Positions 53,275-63,522 of a stretch of 64,000 nt of DNA are shown in pieces (the stretch's first letter is position 1; each line of letters begins with the position of its first letter). The stretch is from positions 2,604,001-2,668,000 of the forward strand of contig NZ_CP107008.1 of NCBI RefSeq assembly GCF_025725685.1, written 5' to 3'. The stretch comes from Halomonas sp. M4R1S46 (lineage in GTDB: Bacteria > Pseudomonadota > Gammaproteobacteria > Pseudomonadales > Halomonadaceae). The notes under the pieces were generated by a model that was not told the DNA's origin, did no database searches, and was given only the letters and a program-made list of their open reading frames with translations. The translations under genes and the position numbers were made by a program.

Positions 53275-55551
53275 TCAGGGCGCGTCGGCCAGCTCCGACT
53301 CCGAGGCCAGGTGCAGCTCGCCGTCCTCGACGCTGACGTGCACCACCCCGCCATGCTCGGCCAACTCGCCGAAGAGGATCAGCTCGGCCAGCGGCTTCTT
53401 GAGCTTCTCCTGGATCAGCCGCGCCATGGGCCTGGCCCCCATGTCCGGATCGTAGCCCTTCTCGGCCAGCCAGTCCCGGGCGGCCTCGTCCACGTCGAGC
53501 TGCACGCGCTTCTCGTCCAACTGCGCCTGGAGCTCGATCAGGAACTTGTCGACCACGTTGCGCACCACCTCGGTGGGCAGGGCATGGAACTGGATGATGC
53601 CGTCCAGGCGATTGCGGAACTCCGGCGAGAAGGTCTTGCGGATGACCTCCATGGCATCGGTGGAGTGATCCTGGGTCTGGAAGCCGATGGACCGCCGCGT
53701 GGCCTGCTCGACCCCGGCATTGGAGGTCATGATCAGGATCACGTGACGGAAATCCGCCTCCCGGCCGTTGTTGTCGGTCAGGCGACCATGGTCCATCACC
53801 TGCAGCAGCAGGTTGAAGACCTCCGGATGGGCCTTCTCGACCTCGTCGAGCAGCAGCACGCAGTGGGGCTGCTTGGTGATCGCCTCGGTCAGCAGGCCGC
53901 CCTGATCGTAGCCGACGTAGCCCGGCGGGGCCCCGATCAGCCGCGACACGGTGTGGCGTTCCATGTACTCGGACATGTCGAAGCGCACCAGGTCGATGCC
54001 CATGATATGGGCCAGCTGGCGGGCGACCTCGGTCTTGCCGACCCCGGTAGGACCGGCGAACAGGAAGCTGCCCACCGGCTTGTCCGGCGACTTGAGGCCC
54101 GCCCGGGACAGCTTGATGGCCGCCGCCAGGCTGTCGATGGCCTCGTCCTGGCCGAACACCAGCATCTTGAGGTCGCGGTCGATGTTGGCCAGCAGCTTGC
54201 GATCGGAGCTGGACACGCTCTTCGGCGGGATCCGCGCGATGGAGGCGACCACCGCCTCGACCTGGTCGACGTCGATGGTGTCGACCCGCACCTCCGGCGG
54301 CAGCAGCCGCTGGTGGGCCCCGGCCTCGTCGATCACGTCGATGGCCTTGTCGGGCAGGTGGCGGTCATTGATATAGCGATCCGCCAGCCGCGAGGCGCTC
54401 TCGAGGGCCGCATCGGTGTACTTGAGGCGGTGGTGCTCCTCGAAGCGCGAGCGCAGCCCCTTGAGGATGCGGATGGTGTCCTCCACCGAGGGCGCCATGA
54501 CATCGACCTTCTGGAAGCGACGGGCGAGCGCCCGGTCCTTCTCGAAGATGCCGCGGAACTCGTGGAAGGTGGTGGAACCGATGCAGCGCAGTTCGCCGGA
54601 GGACAGCAGCGGCTTGAGCAGGTTGGAGGCGTCCATCACCCCGCCGGAGGCCGCCCCGGCGCCGATCACCGTGTGGATCTCGTCGATGAACAGGATGGCA
54701 TTGGGCTGCTTGCGCAGTTCGGCCAGCAGGCTCTTGAGACGCTTCTCGAAGTCACCGCGGTACTTGGTGCCGGCCAGCAGCGCGCCCATGTCCAGCGAGT
54801 AGACGACGGCGTCGCCGATCACCTCGGGCACGTCCTCCTCGACGACGCGCTTGGCCAGCCCCTCGGCGATGGCGGTCTTGCCGACGCCGGCCTCGCCGAC
54901 CAGCAGGGGGTTGTTCTTGCGCCGCCGGGCGAGGATCTGCACCACCCGCTCGAGCTCGTGGTCACGCCCGATCAGCGGATCGATCTTGCCCATCCGCGCC
55001 TGCTCGTTGAGGTTGGTGGCGTAGCCGGTGAGCGGATTGCCACCGGGCTCGCCGCCCGCCTCCTCGGCATCCTCCGCCTCGGGAGACGGGGAACTGGGGC
55101 TCTGGCCATGACCGGACACCTTGGAGATGCCGTGGGCGATGTAGTTGACGGCGTCCACCCGGGCCACGTTCTGCTGCTTGAGGAAGTAGACGGCCTGGCT
55201 CTCCTGCTCGGAGAAGATCGCCACCAGCACGTTGGCCCCGGTGACCTCGCTCTTGCCGGAGGACTGCACGTGGAAGACGGCACGCTGCAACACGCGCTGG
55301 AAGCCCAGGGTCGGCTGGGTCTCGCGGTCGCCCTGGTCCTCGGGAATCAGCGGCGTGGTGGAATTGATGAAATCCTGCAGGTCGGACCGCAGCTTGTCGA
55401 GGTTGGCCCCACAGGCACGCAGCACGTCGGCCGCCGAGGCATTGTCGAGCAGCGCCAGCAGCAGGTGCTCCACGGTCATGAACTCGTGACGCTTCGAACG
55501 CGCCACGGTGAAGGCCGTGTTCAGGGTCAGTTCAAGTTCTTTGCTCAGCAT
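53275..55551 (-). CDS. clpA: ATP-dependent Clp protease ATP-binding subunit ClpA
   Basis: 758 residues, the E. coli length. Clp N domain (1-145), two AAA+ modules with GEAGVGKTAIAEG near 215 and GPTGVGKTEVARQ near 495, and the tip signature for ClpP docking in the second module. It unfolds substrates into ClpP; with ClpS it takes N-degron proteins. Separated from clpS by 135 bases. Confidence 0.96.
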   Translation of the reverse strand: MLSKELELTLNTAFTVARSKRHEFMTVEHLLLALLDNASAADVLRACGANLDKLRSDLQDFINSTTPLIPEDQGDRETQPTLGFQRVLQRAVFHVQSSGKSEVTGANVLVAIFSEQESQAVYFLKQQNVARVDAVNYIAHGISKVSGHGQSPSSPSPEAEDAEEAGGEPGGNPLTGYATNLNEQARMGKIDPLIGRDHELERVVQILARRRKNNPLLVGEAGVGKTAIAEGLAKRVVEEDVPEVIGDAVVYSLDMGALLAGTKYRGDFEKRLKSLLAELRKQPNAILFIDEIHTVIGAGAASGGVMDASNLLKPLLSSGELRCIGSTTFHEFRGIFEKDRALARRFQKVDVMAPSVEDTIRILKGLRSRFEEHHRLKYTDAALESASRLADRYINDRHLPDKAIDVIDEAGAHQRLLPPEVRVDTIDVDQVEAVVASIARIPPKSVSSSDRKLLANIDRDLKMLVFGQDEAIDSLAAAIKLSRAGLKSPDKPVGSFLFAGPTGVGKTEVARQLAHIMGIDLVRFDMSEYMERHTVSRLIGAPPGYVGYDQGGLLTEAITKQPHCVLLLDEVEKAHPEVFNLLLQVMDHGRLTDNNGREADFRHVILIMTSNAGVEQATRRSIGFQTQDHSTDAMEVIRKTFSPEFRNRLDGIIQFHALPTEVVRNVVDKFLIELQAQLDEKRVQLDVDEAARDWLAEKGYDPDMGARPMARLIQEKLKKPLAELILFGELAEHGGVVHVSVEDGELHLASESELADAP

Positions 55552-55686
55552 GGCAGTCCCCTTCTCGCCGCTTAGGGCTTGCGTCGGATCTAACTCGGTC
55601 CGGCATCATCAACATCGGGTACAAACGACGGCGTTGCAAGTCACCCCGCCAACGCACGCCGGTCCTCCCTTCGACCATGCCGACGG

Positions 55687-56049
55687 TCAATCCGTTGCCT
55701 CGATGTCGCACAGCAACGGATGCTGGCACTCTCGCGCATATTGATTGACTTGATGGCTCTTGGTTTCCGCGATGTCGCGGGTGAAGACGCCACAGGTGGC
55801 CTTGCCCTGGGTATGCACGGCCAGCATCACCTGCACCGCGGTCTCGTTGTCCATGTTGAAGAAGCTCTGCAGGACCTCCACGACGAACTCCATGGGCGTG
55901 AAGTCATCGTTGTGCAGCACCACCTTGTACATCGGCGGCTGCGCCAGCTCCGGCTCCGACGCCTGGACCGCCAGGTCGTCGTCGCCTTCCTCCTCAGGCC
56001 CCGAGGGACGCGTCATCCCGGCTCGGGGCACAGCGAGACGGTCCACCAT
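55687..56049 (-). CDS. clpS: ClpA adaptor protein ClpS
   Basis: 120 residues from the ATG at 56049, preceded by AAAGGAGGAGG; an upstream in-frame ATG lies on the other side of that site and is less likely. Disordered acidic N-terminal extension (about 1-35) then the core YKVVLHNDDFTPMEFVVEVL, with the Asn-Asp and Met of the N-degron pocket, and VFTRDIAETKSHQVNQYARE. Delivers Leu/Phe/Tyr/Trp N-end substrates to ClpA. Confidence 0.96.
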   Translation of the reverse strand: MVDRLAVPRAGMTRPSGPEEEGDDDLAVQASEPELAQPPMYKVVLHNDDFTPMEFVVEVLQSFFNMDNETAVQVMLAVHTQGKATCGVFTRDIAETKSHQVNQYARECQHPLLCDIEATD

Positions 56050-56175
56050 GCCCTCCTCCTTTCTCTTGAACATAAGCATCACTATCGATATCGACAAGCC
56101 GAGCACCGCGGAGCGTCTCAACCGTGATTGGACGCCTCTGGCGCGACAGGGTTCACGCCGTGGCGGCCAGCACGC

Positions 56176-56210
56176 AAAAGGGCCCCCGTCCGCCAGGCGA
56201 ACGGGGGCCC
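56176..56210 (-). terminator. Intrinsic terminator of icd
   Basis: GGGCCCCCGT (56201-56210, minus strand) pairs with ACGGGGGCCC (56180-56189), followed by TTTT (56176-56179) in the minus direction. Nineteen bases past the icd stop. Confidence 0.9.
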
Positions 56211-56228
56211 AGGTCGCGGCGCCGGACG

Positions 56229-57485
<1,257 letters not shown>

Positions 57486-57603
57486 TGAGAACTCCCCTGT
57501 CTGGTCTGTTCAGTGGAGCGCGGAGTATAGCATTCACCCCACGGCTCGGAGTAGGCTTGACCCCGTATTTGTCGACAATCCATGGTAGCAAGACGTTGGT
57601 CGA

Positions 57604-58209
57604 ATGAGCGCCCTCTATCTCCTGCACAAGCCCTACCGCATGCTCTCCCAGTTCACCGACCGTGCCGCGGCGACGGGCGAGCGTCGGGCGACCCTGGCCG
57701 ACGTCATCGACGTGCCGGGCATCTATCCCGCCGGGCGCCTGGACCACGACTCGGAGGGCCTGCTGTTGCTCTCCGATGACGGCGAGCTGATCCATCGCAT
57801 CGCCCATCCGCGCCACAAGCAGCCCAAGACCTATCGCGTCCAGGTGGAGGGCGAGCCCGACGAGGCGGCCCTGCGGGCGCTGCGAGACGGGGTCGAGCTC
57901 AAGGACGGCCTCACCCGGCCGGCCAGGGTCCGTCGCCTCGACGCGAGTGGCCTGCCGGAGCGGGACCCGCCGCTGGACCCCCGGCGCCACCCGCTCACCA
58001 CCTGGCTCGAGCTGACCATCGCCGAGGGCCGCAATCGCCAGGTGCGGCGCATGACCGCCCACGTCGGCTTTCCCACCCTGCGCCTGGTGCGGGTGGCCAT
58101 CGGTCCCTGGCGGCTGGATGGGCTGGCGCCCGGCGAGTGGCGCCGTGAGACCCTGCACGCCCCCAAGCCGCCGGCCCAGCGCCGCGGCCCGCCGAGGAGA
58201 CGCCCATGA
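57604..58209 (+). CDS. rluE: 23S rRNA pseudouridine synthase RluE
   Basis: 201 residues. RsuA/RluE-type: GRLDHDSEGLLLLSDDGELI contains the catalytic Asp, followed by HRKQPKTYRV-like HPRHKQPKTYRVQVEGEPD. LTIAEGRNRQVRRM and GFPTLRLVRVAIGPWRLDGL complete the signature. No S4 domain, as for RluE. The basic Pro/Arg tail overlaps the nudJ start by ATGA. Divergent from icd exactly as in E. coli. Confidence 0.93.
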   Translation: MSALYLLHKPYRMLSQFTDRAAATGERRATLADVIDVPGIYPAGRLDHDSEGLLLLSDDGELIHRIAHPRHKQPKTYRVQVEGEPDEAALRALRDGVELKDGLTRPARVRRLDASGLPERDPPLDPRRHPLTTWLELTIAEGRNRQVRRMTAHVGFPTLRLVRVAIGPWRLDGLAPGEWRRETLHAPKPPAQRRGPPRRRP

Positions 58210-58655
58210 GCCGCTGGCACCCCTTCGTCACCGTCGCCACCGTGGTGGAGCGCGCCGGCCGCTACCTGATGGTGGAGGAGGACCGCGGTGGCCCCCACAC
58301 CCTGTTCAACCAGCCCGCCGGCCACCTGGAGCCCGGCGAGCGCATCCGCGACGCCGCCCTGCGCGAACTCCGCGAGGAGACCGCCTGGCAGGTCGGTATC
58401 ACCGACTACCTGGGCCTCTATGTCTTCCAGGCCCCGGACGGCAAGACCTTCCACAGCCACGCCTTCTTCGGCATGGCCCTGGCCCACCTCGGCAACGCCC
58501 TCGACCCGGCGATCCACGCCGTGCACTGGCTGACCCTCGAGGAGCTGGAGGCCCTGGAGCGGGAAGGCCGACTGCGCAGCCCCCTGGTGATGCGCCGGCT
58601 GCGTGACGCCCTGGCCGGGCGCACCTTTCCCATGGACGTGCTGCACGAGCGCTAG
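58206..58655 (+). CDS. nudJ: NudJ Nudix hydrolase
   Basis: 149 residues. The Nudix box runs from GHLEPGERIRDAALRELREE at about 39-58, and the N terminus MSRWHPFVTVATVVERAGRY is NudJ-like. E. coli NudJ cleaves HMP-PP and nucleoside triphosphates. Overlaps rluE by four bases; eight heptamer repeats follow 18 bases after its stop. Confidence 0.9.
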   Translation: MSRWHPFVTVATVVERAGRYLMVEEDRGGPHTLFNQPAGHLEPGERIRDAALRELREETAWQVGITDYLGLYVFQAPDGKTFHSHAFFGMALAHLGNALDPAIHAVHWLTLEELEALEREGRLRSPLVMRRLRDALAGRTFPMDVLHER

Positions 58656-58673
58656 CCGCGCTTCGCGCGAAAC

Positions 58674-58729
58674 TGGAAGCTGGAAGCTGGAAGCTGGAAG
58701 CTGGAAGCTGGAAGCTGGAAGCTGGAAGC
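58674..58729 (+). repeat. Eight tandem copies of TGGAAGC after nudJ
   Basis: Exact 7-base units from 58674 to 58729, sense strand of nudJ, 18 bases past its TAG. The seven bases before (GCGAAAC) nearly fit. Matches the NNNRRGC consensus of the arrays at 28222, 28297 and 62040. Confidence 0.95.
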
Positions 58730-58777
58730 TAAACACAGCATGTTGCCTCCAAAGATCGGATCAAGGGTCTTCTTCCC

Positions 58778-58805
58778 GCTTCAGGCTTCGAGCTTCAAGC
58801 TCCAG
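58778..58805 (-). repeat. Four degenerate heptamers in inverted orientation before mnmA
   Basis: On the minus strand CTGGAGC, TTGAAGC, TCGAAGC, CTGAAGC lie in register from 58805 to 58778. They could pair with the TGGAAGC array upstream to form a long stem. No minus-strand gene ends here, so this one is not stop-anchored. Confidence 0.7.
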
Positions 58806-58810
58806 TCAGG

Positions 58811-58816
58811 TATAAT
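58811..58816 (+). promoter_or_regulatory. -10 element of a likely mnmA promoter
   Basis: A perfect TATAAT lies 38 bases before the mnmA ATG. The -35 region (about 58787-58793) falls inside the inverted heptamers and fits poorly. Confidence 0.45.
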
Positions 58817-58853
58817 CTCGCCCCATTTGCGACCCATCCAATCCGAGAACGCC

Positions 58854-59984
58854 ATGACAGCCACCCAAGGCAAGGTCATCGTCGGCATGTCCGGCGGTGT
58901 CGACTCCTCCGTATCCGCCCTGCTGCTGCTCGAGCAGGGCTACGAGGTCGAAGGCCTGTTCATGAAGAACTGGGACGAGGACGACGGTACCGAGTACTGC
59001 ACCGCCAAGGCCGACCTGGCGGACGCCGAGGCCGTATGCGCCAGGCTCGGCATCCCCCTGCACACCGCGAACTTCGCCGCCGAGTACTGGGACAACGTCT
59101 TCGAGCACTTCCTCGCCGAGTACCGGGCCGGTCGTACCCCGAACCCGGACATCCTTTGCAATCGCGAGATCAAGTTCAAGGTGTTCCTCGAGTACGCCGA
59201 GATGCTCGGCGCCGAGCGGATCGCCACCGGCCATTACGTTCGTCAAGGGCAGGGGCGCGGCCGTCTCGATGGCGACGACCGTCCACGGCTGCTCAAGGGG
59301 CTCGATGCCAACAAGGACCAGAGCTACTTCCTGCACGCCGTCCCCGAGGCCGCCATCGCCCGCACCCTCTTCCCGGTGGGCGAACTGGAGAAGCCCGAGG
59401 TCCGCGCCCTCGCCGAGCGCCACGACCTGGTGACGGCCAGCAAGAAGGATTCGACCGGCATCTGCTTCATCGGCGAGCGCCGCTTCCGCGACTTCCTGCA
59501 GCAGTACCTGCCGGCCCAGCCCGGCACCATCGAGACCCCGGACGGCGACGTCATCGGCGAGCATATGGGGCTGATGTACTACACCCTGGGCCAGCGCCAG
59601 GGGCTCGGCATCGGCGGCCTGACCGACTACCCGGACGCGCCCTGGTACGTGGCCGGCAAGGACCTCGAGCGCAACGTGCTGATCGCCGTCCAGGGCAAGC
59701 ATCACCCCCTGCTCTACACCGACAGCCTGGCCACCGAGGCCATGGACTGGGTGGCCGGCGAGCCACCGGCCCGCGAGGGACGCCTCACCGCCAAGACCCG
59801 CTACCGCCAGGCCGACGTGCCCTGCCACATGCGGGCCAACGCCGACGGCGGCGTCGAGGTCCGCTTCGACGCCGCCCAGCGGGCGGTGACGCCGGGCCAG
59901 TCGCTGGTGCTCTATGACGGAGACGTCTGCCTGGGCGGCGGCGTGATCCGTGACACCTGGAACGCCCCGGAGGCCCGCCGATGA
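58854..59984 (+). CDS. mnmA: tRNA-specific 2-thiouridylase MnmA
   Basis: 376 residues from the ATG at 58854; the longer frame upstream is only the repeat region. PP-loop GMSGGVDSSVSALLL, catalytic cysteines in PDILCNREIKF and GICFIGERRF. It thiolates U34 of Lys, Glu and Gln tRNAs using TusE sulfur. ATGA overlap with hflD. Confidence 0.96.
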   Translation: MTATQGKVIVGMSGGVDSSVSALLLLEQGYEVEGLFMKNWDEDDGTEYCTAKADLADAEAVCARLGIPLHTANFAAEYWDNVFEHFLAEYRAGRTPNPDILCNREIKFKVFLEYAEMLGAERIATGHYVRQGQGRGRLDGDDRPRLLKGLDANKDQSYFLHAVPEAAIARTLFPVGELEKPEVRALAERHDLVTASKKDSTGICFIGERRFRDFLQQYLPAQPGTIETPDGDVIGEHMGLMYYTLGQRQGLGIGGLTDYPDAPWYVAGKDLERNVLIAVQGKHHPLLYTDSLATEAMDWVAGEPPAREGRLTAKTRYRQADVPCHMRANADGGVEVRFDAAQRAVTPGQSLVLYDGDVCLGGGVIRDTWNAPEARR

Positions 59985-60622
59985 ACGGCACCACGCCGAT
60001 CCACCGCGCCCCGGAAACCCCGGCGGCCCGCCAGACCCTGGCGCTGGCCGGCGTCTTCCAGGCCGCCAGCCTGGTCGACGAGCTGGCCCGCACCGGCCAG
60101 GTCGACCAGCGCGCCTGGGACACCCTGATCCATGCCACCCTGGACACCCAGCCGTCGAGCTTCGAGGCCATCTACGGCGGCCATCCCAACAACCTGCGCC
60201 GCGGACTCGAGGTCCTCGAGAGCGTGCTGGGGCGACGCCAGGCGAACCCGGTGGTGATGCGCTACGGCTTCTCGCTGCTGATGCTGATGAGCAAGCTGCG
60301 CGGCAACGACGACATGATGGACGAGCTGGGCCGACGCCTCACGCGCATCCAGGGCCAGGCCGAGCACTTCGGCGAGACCCACGAGAACGTCATCGCCAGC
60401 CTCGGCGAGGCCTACCAGGAGACGATCTCGACCTTCAAGACACGCATCGTCGTCCAGGGCGACCCCTCGCTGCTGCAGAGTCGCATGATGCCCGAGCGGG
60501 TCCGCGCCTGCCTGCTCGCCGGCATCCGCTTCGCCCTGCTCTGGCACCAGCAGGGGGGGCGCCGCTGGAAGCTGGTCTTCCAGCGCGGCACCCTCAAGAA
60601 GACCCTCGACACCCTGAACTGA
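59981..60622 (+). CDS. hflD: HflD (lysogenisation regulator family)
   Basis: 213 residues. Helical protein of the HflD/YcfC family: LALAGVFQAASLVDELARTG, NNLRRGLEVLESVLG and RVRACLLAGIRFALLWHQQG are conserved. In E. coli it is membrane-associated and affects CII in lambda lysogeny; the native role is unclear. It sits in the conserved mnmA-hflD-purB order. Confidence 0.92.
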   Translation: MNGTTPIHRAPETPAARQTLALAGVFQAASLVDELARTGQVDQRAWDTLIHATLDTQPSSFEAIYGGHPNNLRRGLEVLESVLGRRQANPVVMRYGFSLLMLMSKLRGNDDMMDELGRRLTRIQGQAEHFGETHENVIASLGEAYQETISTFKTRIVVQGDPSLLQSRMMPERVRACLLAGIRFALLWHQQGGRRWKLVFQRGTLKKTLDTLN

Positions 60623-60657
60623 ACCTTTCCCTTCACGCCCATCCGGAACACGAGCCC

Positions 60658-62037
60658 ATGCAGCCCACGTCTCTCCCCTTGACCGCCCTCACCGCCCTTT
60701 CCCCCGTCGACGGCCGCTACGGCAGCAAGGCCGAGGCCCTGCGCGAGCACTTCAGCGAGTTCGGGCTGATCCGTGCCCGGGTCACCGTCGAGGCCCGCTG
60801 GCTGCAGCGCCTCGCCGGCCACCCCCAGATCACCGAGGTGCCGCCGCTCTCCGCCGAGGCCACCGCGGCCCTGGACGCCCTGGTGCGCGACTTCTCGTTG
60901 GCCGATGCCGAGCGCATCAAGGAGATCGAGCGCACCACCAACCATGACGTCAAGGCGGTGGAGTACTTCATCAAGGAGCGCATCGCCGACCAGCCGGAGC
61001 TGCACGCCATCACCGAGTTCGTGCACTTCGCCTGTACCAGCGAGGACATCAACAACCTGTCCCACGGCCTGATGCTGCGGGAGGGCCTCGGTACCCTGCT
61101 GCCGATGATGCACCAGGTGGCCGACGAGGTGGCCCGCCTGGCCGAGGAACAGGCCGCCCAGCCGATGCTCTCGCGCACCCACGGCCAGACGGCGAGCCCC
61201 ACCACCCTGGGCAAGGAGATGGCCAACGTCGCCTACCGCCTGCGCCGCCAGCTCCGGCAGATCGAGGCCGTGGAGATCCTCGGCAAGATCAACGGTGCCG
61301 TGGGCAACTACAATGCCCACCTGGCGACCTACCCGGAGGTCGACTGGGAGGCCAATGCCCGCACCTTCGTCGAGGGCCTGGGCCTGACCTTCAACCCCTA
61401 TACCACCCAGATCGAGCCCCACGACTACATCGCCGAGCTGTTCGACGCCATCTGCCGCTTCAACACCGTGCTGATCGACTTCGACCGCGACGTCTGGGGC
61501 TACATCTCGCTGGGCTACTTCAAGCAGCGCACCGTGGCCGGCGAGATCGGCTCCTCCACCATGCCCCACAAGGTGAACCCGATCGACTTCGAGAACTCCG
61601 AGGGCAACCTGGGGCTCGCCAACGCCGTGCTCGGCCACCTGGCCGAGAAGCTGCCGATCTCCCGCTGGCAGCGCGACCTGACCGACTCCACGGTGCTGCG
61701 CAACCTCGGCGTCGGCCTGGCCTACGGCATGATCGCCTACCAGGCCTCGCTGAAGGGTATCGGCAAGCTCGAGGCCAATCCGGCGCGCCTGGCCGAGGAC
61801 CTCGACAACAGCTGGGAGGTGCTGGCCGAGCCGATCCAGACGGTGATGCGCCGCTACGGTATCGAGAAGCCCTACGAGAAGCTCAAGGAGCTGACCCGCG
61901 GCAAGCGCATCGACCAGGCCGGCTTCGCCGCCTTTATCGACACCCTGGAGCTGCCGGCCGAGGTCAAGGACGAGCTCAAGGCACTGACCCCGGCCACCTA
62001 CATCGGCAACGCCAGCGAGCAAGCTCGCAAGCTGTAA
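60658..62037 (+). CDS. purB: Adenylosuccinate lyase
   Basis: 459 residues from the ATG at 60658. The fumarase-family signature is GSSTMPHKVNPIDFENSEGN, with SRTHGQTASPTTLGKEMANV and TNHDVKAVEYFIKERI. It acts at two steps of purine synthesis. Thirty-five bases after hflD. Its stop codon lies in register with the heptamer array that follows. Confidence 0.97.
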   Translation: MQPTSLPLTALTALSPVDGRYGSKAEALREHFSEFGLIRARVTVEARWLQRLAGHPQITEVPPLSAEATAALDALVRDFSLADAERIKEIERTTNHDVKAVEYFIKERIADQPELHAITEFVHFACTSEDINNLSHGLMLREGLGTLLPMMHQVADEVARLAEEQAAQPMLSRTHGQTASPTTLGKEMANVAYRLRRQLRQIEAVEILGKINGAVGNYNAHLATYPEVDWEANARTFVEGLGLTFNPYTTQIEPHDYIAELFDAICRFNTVLIDFDRDVWGYISLGYFKQRTVAGEIGSSTMPHKVNPIDFENSEGNLGLANAVLGHLAEKLPISRWQRDLTDSTVLRNLGVGLAYGMIAYQASLKGIGKLEANPARLAEDLDNSWEVLAEPIQTVMRRYGIEKPYEKLKELTRGKRIDQAGFAAFIDTLELPAEVKDELKALTPATYIGNASEQARKL

Positions 62038-62039
62038 GC

Positions 62040-62081
62040 GCCGAGCGCCGAGCGCCGAGCGCCGAGCGCCGAGCGCCGAGC
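62040..62081 (+). repeat. Six tandem copies of GCCGAGC anchored on the purB stop
   Basis: Exact units 62040-62081. The two preceding in-register heptamers are CGCAAGC (62026) and TGTAAGC (62033), the latter containing the purB stop TAA, so the periodicity starts inside the coding end. Sense orientation. Confidence 0.95.
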
Positions 62082-62100
62082 GCCAGAAGGGTAAGCGGCG

Positions 62101-62275
62101 CCGGGGACAGGCCTGAAGAGGGTCCGATTCCAGGGGTGAGGAGCACTGCTCCGAACGGGCTGGCCATGGATGGCCAGCACCGGCCCTGCAAGCGGAGCGG
62201 GAGGCGAGAGCGCCGCAGGGAATCGGTAGCGTACAGGGAGGTATTTACAGCGCCCTCGCACAGGCCTGTCGCCGG
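62101..62275. repeat. 175-bp element bounded by 15-bp inverted repeats
   Basis: 62101-62115 and 62261-62275 are inverted repeats with one mismatch (core GACAGGCCTG). Inside lie CTGGCCA-TGGA-TGGCCAG (62160-62177) and the GTACAGGGAGGTATTTACAG motif. It resembles dispersed intergenic elements of gammaproteobacteria that I recall carrying a GGTATTTACAGCG-like box. With the heptamers it fills most of the 305-base space before roxA. Confidence 0.55.
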
Positions 62276-62342
62276 GATAGCCGCGGCTCGAAGCCACGAC
62301 TCCAAGCCACCAAGGCTTCTGCTTCAATACGAGGTGGTCCCC

Positions 62343-63518
62343 ATGCCCTCCGATACCCCGCTACAATTGCTCGGCGGCCTAACCGCCACCGACTTCCTGC
62401 GCGAGCACTGGCAGCGCAAGCCGCTGCTGATCCGCGGCGCCTTCCCCGACTTCGAGAGTCCCCTCGAGCCCGACGAGCTGGCGGGCCTGGCCTGCGAGGA
62501 GAACATCGAGGCCCGCCTGGTCGAGGAGCACGCCCCCGCGGGTTCCTGGCAGGTCAGCCACGGCCCCTTCGATGAGGCCACCTTCGCCCGGCTCCCGGAG
62601 CGCGACTGGACCCTGCTGGTGCAGGCGGTGGACCACTACGTGCCCGAGGTGGCCGCGCTGCTCGAGCACTTCACCTTCCTGCCCCGCTGGCGGCTCGACG
62701 ACATCATGGTCAGCTATGCACCGCCCGGCGGCAGCGTCGGCCCCCACGTGGACCAGTACGACGTCTTCCTGCTCCAGGCCAGCGGCCGGCGACGCTGGCA
62801 GCTCGGCGGCCAGGTGCCCGACGACGCCGCGATCCTCGACGGCCTCGACCTGCGCATCCTCGAGCGCTTCGAGGTCGAGGCAGGCCAGGACTGGATCCTC
62901 GAGCCCGGCGACATGCTCTACCTGCCCCCGGCCTGGGCCCACCACGGTGTCAGCCAGTCCGCGGACTGCATGACCGTTTCGGTGGGCTTCCGCGCCCCCT
63001 CGGCCGACGAGGCCATCACCTCCTATGCCGACTACATCGGCGAACAGCTACCGGCCTCGCGGCGCTACGCCGACGCCGGCATGGCGCCGCCCGCCGACCC
63101 GGCCGAGCTCGACGACGCGGCGCTGGCGCGCATGCGCGCGCTGATCCTCGAGACCCTCGACGACCCGGATCAGCTGGCCCAGTGGTTCGGGCGGGTGATG
63201 ACCCAGCCCAAGTACGTCGACCAGCTGGTGCCGACCGAGACCCCCACCGACCCCGACGCCCTTGTCGCCGCACTACGGGCAGGCGAGCCGCTGGAGCGCA
63301 GCCCCGGCTCGCGCTTCGCCTGGCGCGCCCTGGGCGGCGACCGGGCGACGCTGTTCGCCGATGGCGACGGCCTGGCCTGCTCGGTCGGCCTGGCCCGGGC
63401 CCTGGCCGACGCCGGGCCCGTCGACGCCGGCCTGCTGGCCCATGAAGAGGCCCCCCAGGTGCTCGCCCACCTGCTCGACGCCGGCAGCCTGGCCTGGCCC
63501 TGGGACGAGGAGGAATGA
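62343..63518 (+). CDS. roxA: Ribosomal protein uL16 arginine hydroxylase RoxA/YcfD
   Basis: 391 residues from the ATG at 62343 (GAGGTGG upstream). JmjC oxygenase: the Fe(II) ligands are in HVDQYD (HxD) and the later His in WAHHGVS. FLREHWQRKPLLIRGAFPDF and LPPAWAHHGVS are typical of YcfD. It hydroxylates an arginine of uL16 using oxygen and 2-oxoglutarate. The C-terminal winged-helix region follows. Confidence 0.93.
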   Translation: MPSDTPLQLLGGLTATDFLREHWQRKPLLIRGAFPDFESPLEPDELAGLACEENIEARLVEEHAPAGSWQVSHGPFDEATFARLPERDWTLLVQAVDHYVPEVAALLEHFTFLPRWRLDDIMVSYAPPGGSVGPHVDQYDVFLLQASGRRRWQLGGQVPDDAAILDGLDLRILERFEVEAGQDWILEPGDMLYLPPAWAHHGVSQSADCMTVSVGFRAPSADEAITSYADYIGEQLPASRRYADAGMAPPADPAELDDAALARMRALILETLDDPDQLAQWFGRVMTQPKYVDQLVPTETPTDPDALVAALRAGEPLERSPGSRFAWRALGGDRATLFADGDGLACSVGLARALADAGPVDAGLLAHEEAPQVLAHLLDAGSLAWPWDEEE

Positions 63519-63522
63519 GCCC

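Noticed and set aside
57831..58736. Minus-strand frame beginning with repeated QLPASSF
   Set aside because: Its start is just the translated TGGAAGC array and it runs antisense to nudJ and rluE.
58740..58853. Upstream extension of MnmA
   Set aside because: It consists of repeat-derived sequence and the promoter -10; the conserved MnmA start is the ATG at 58854.
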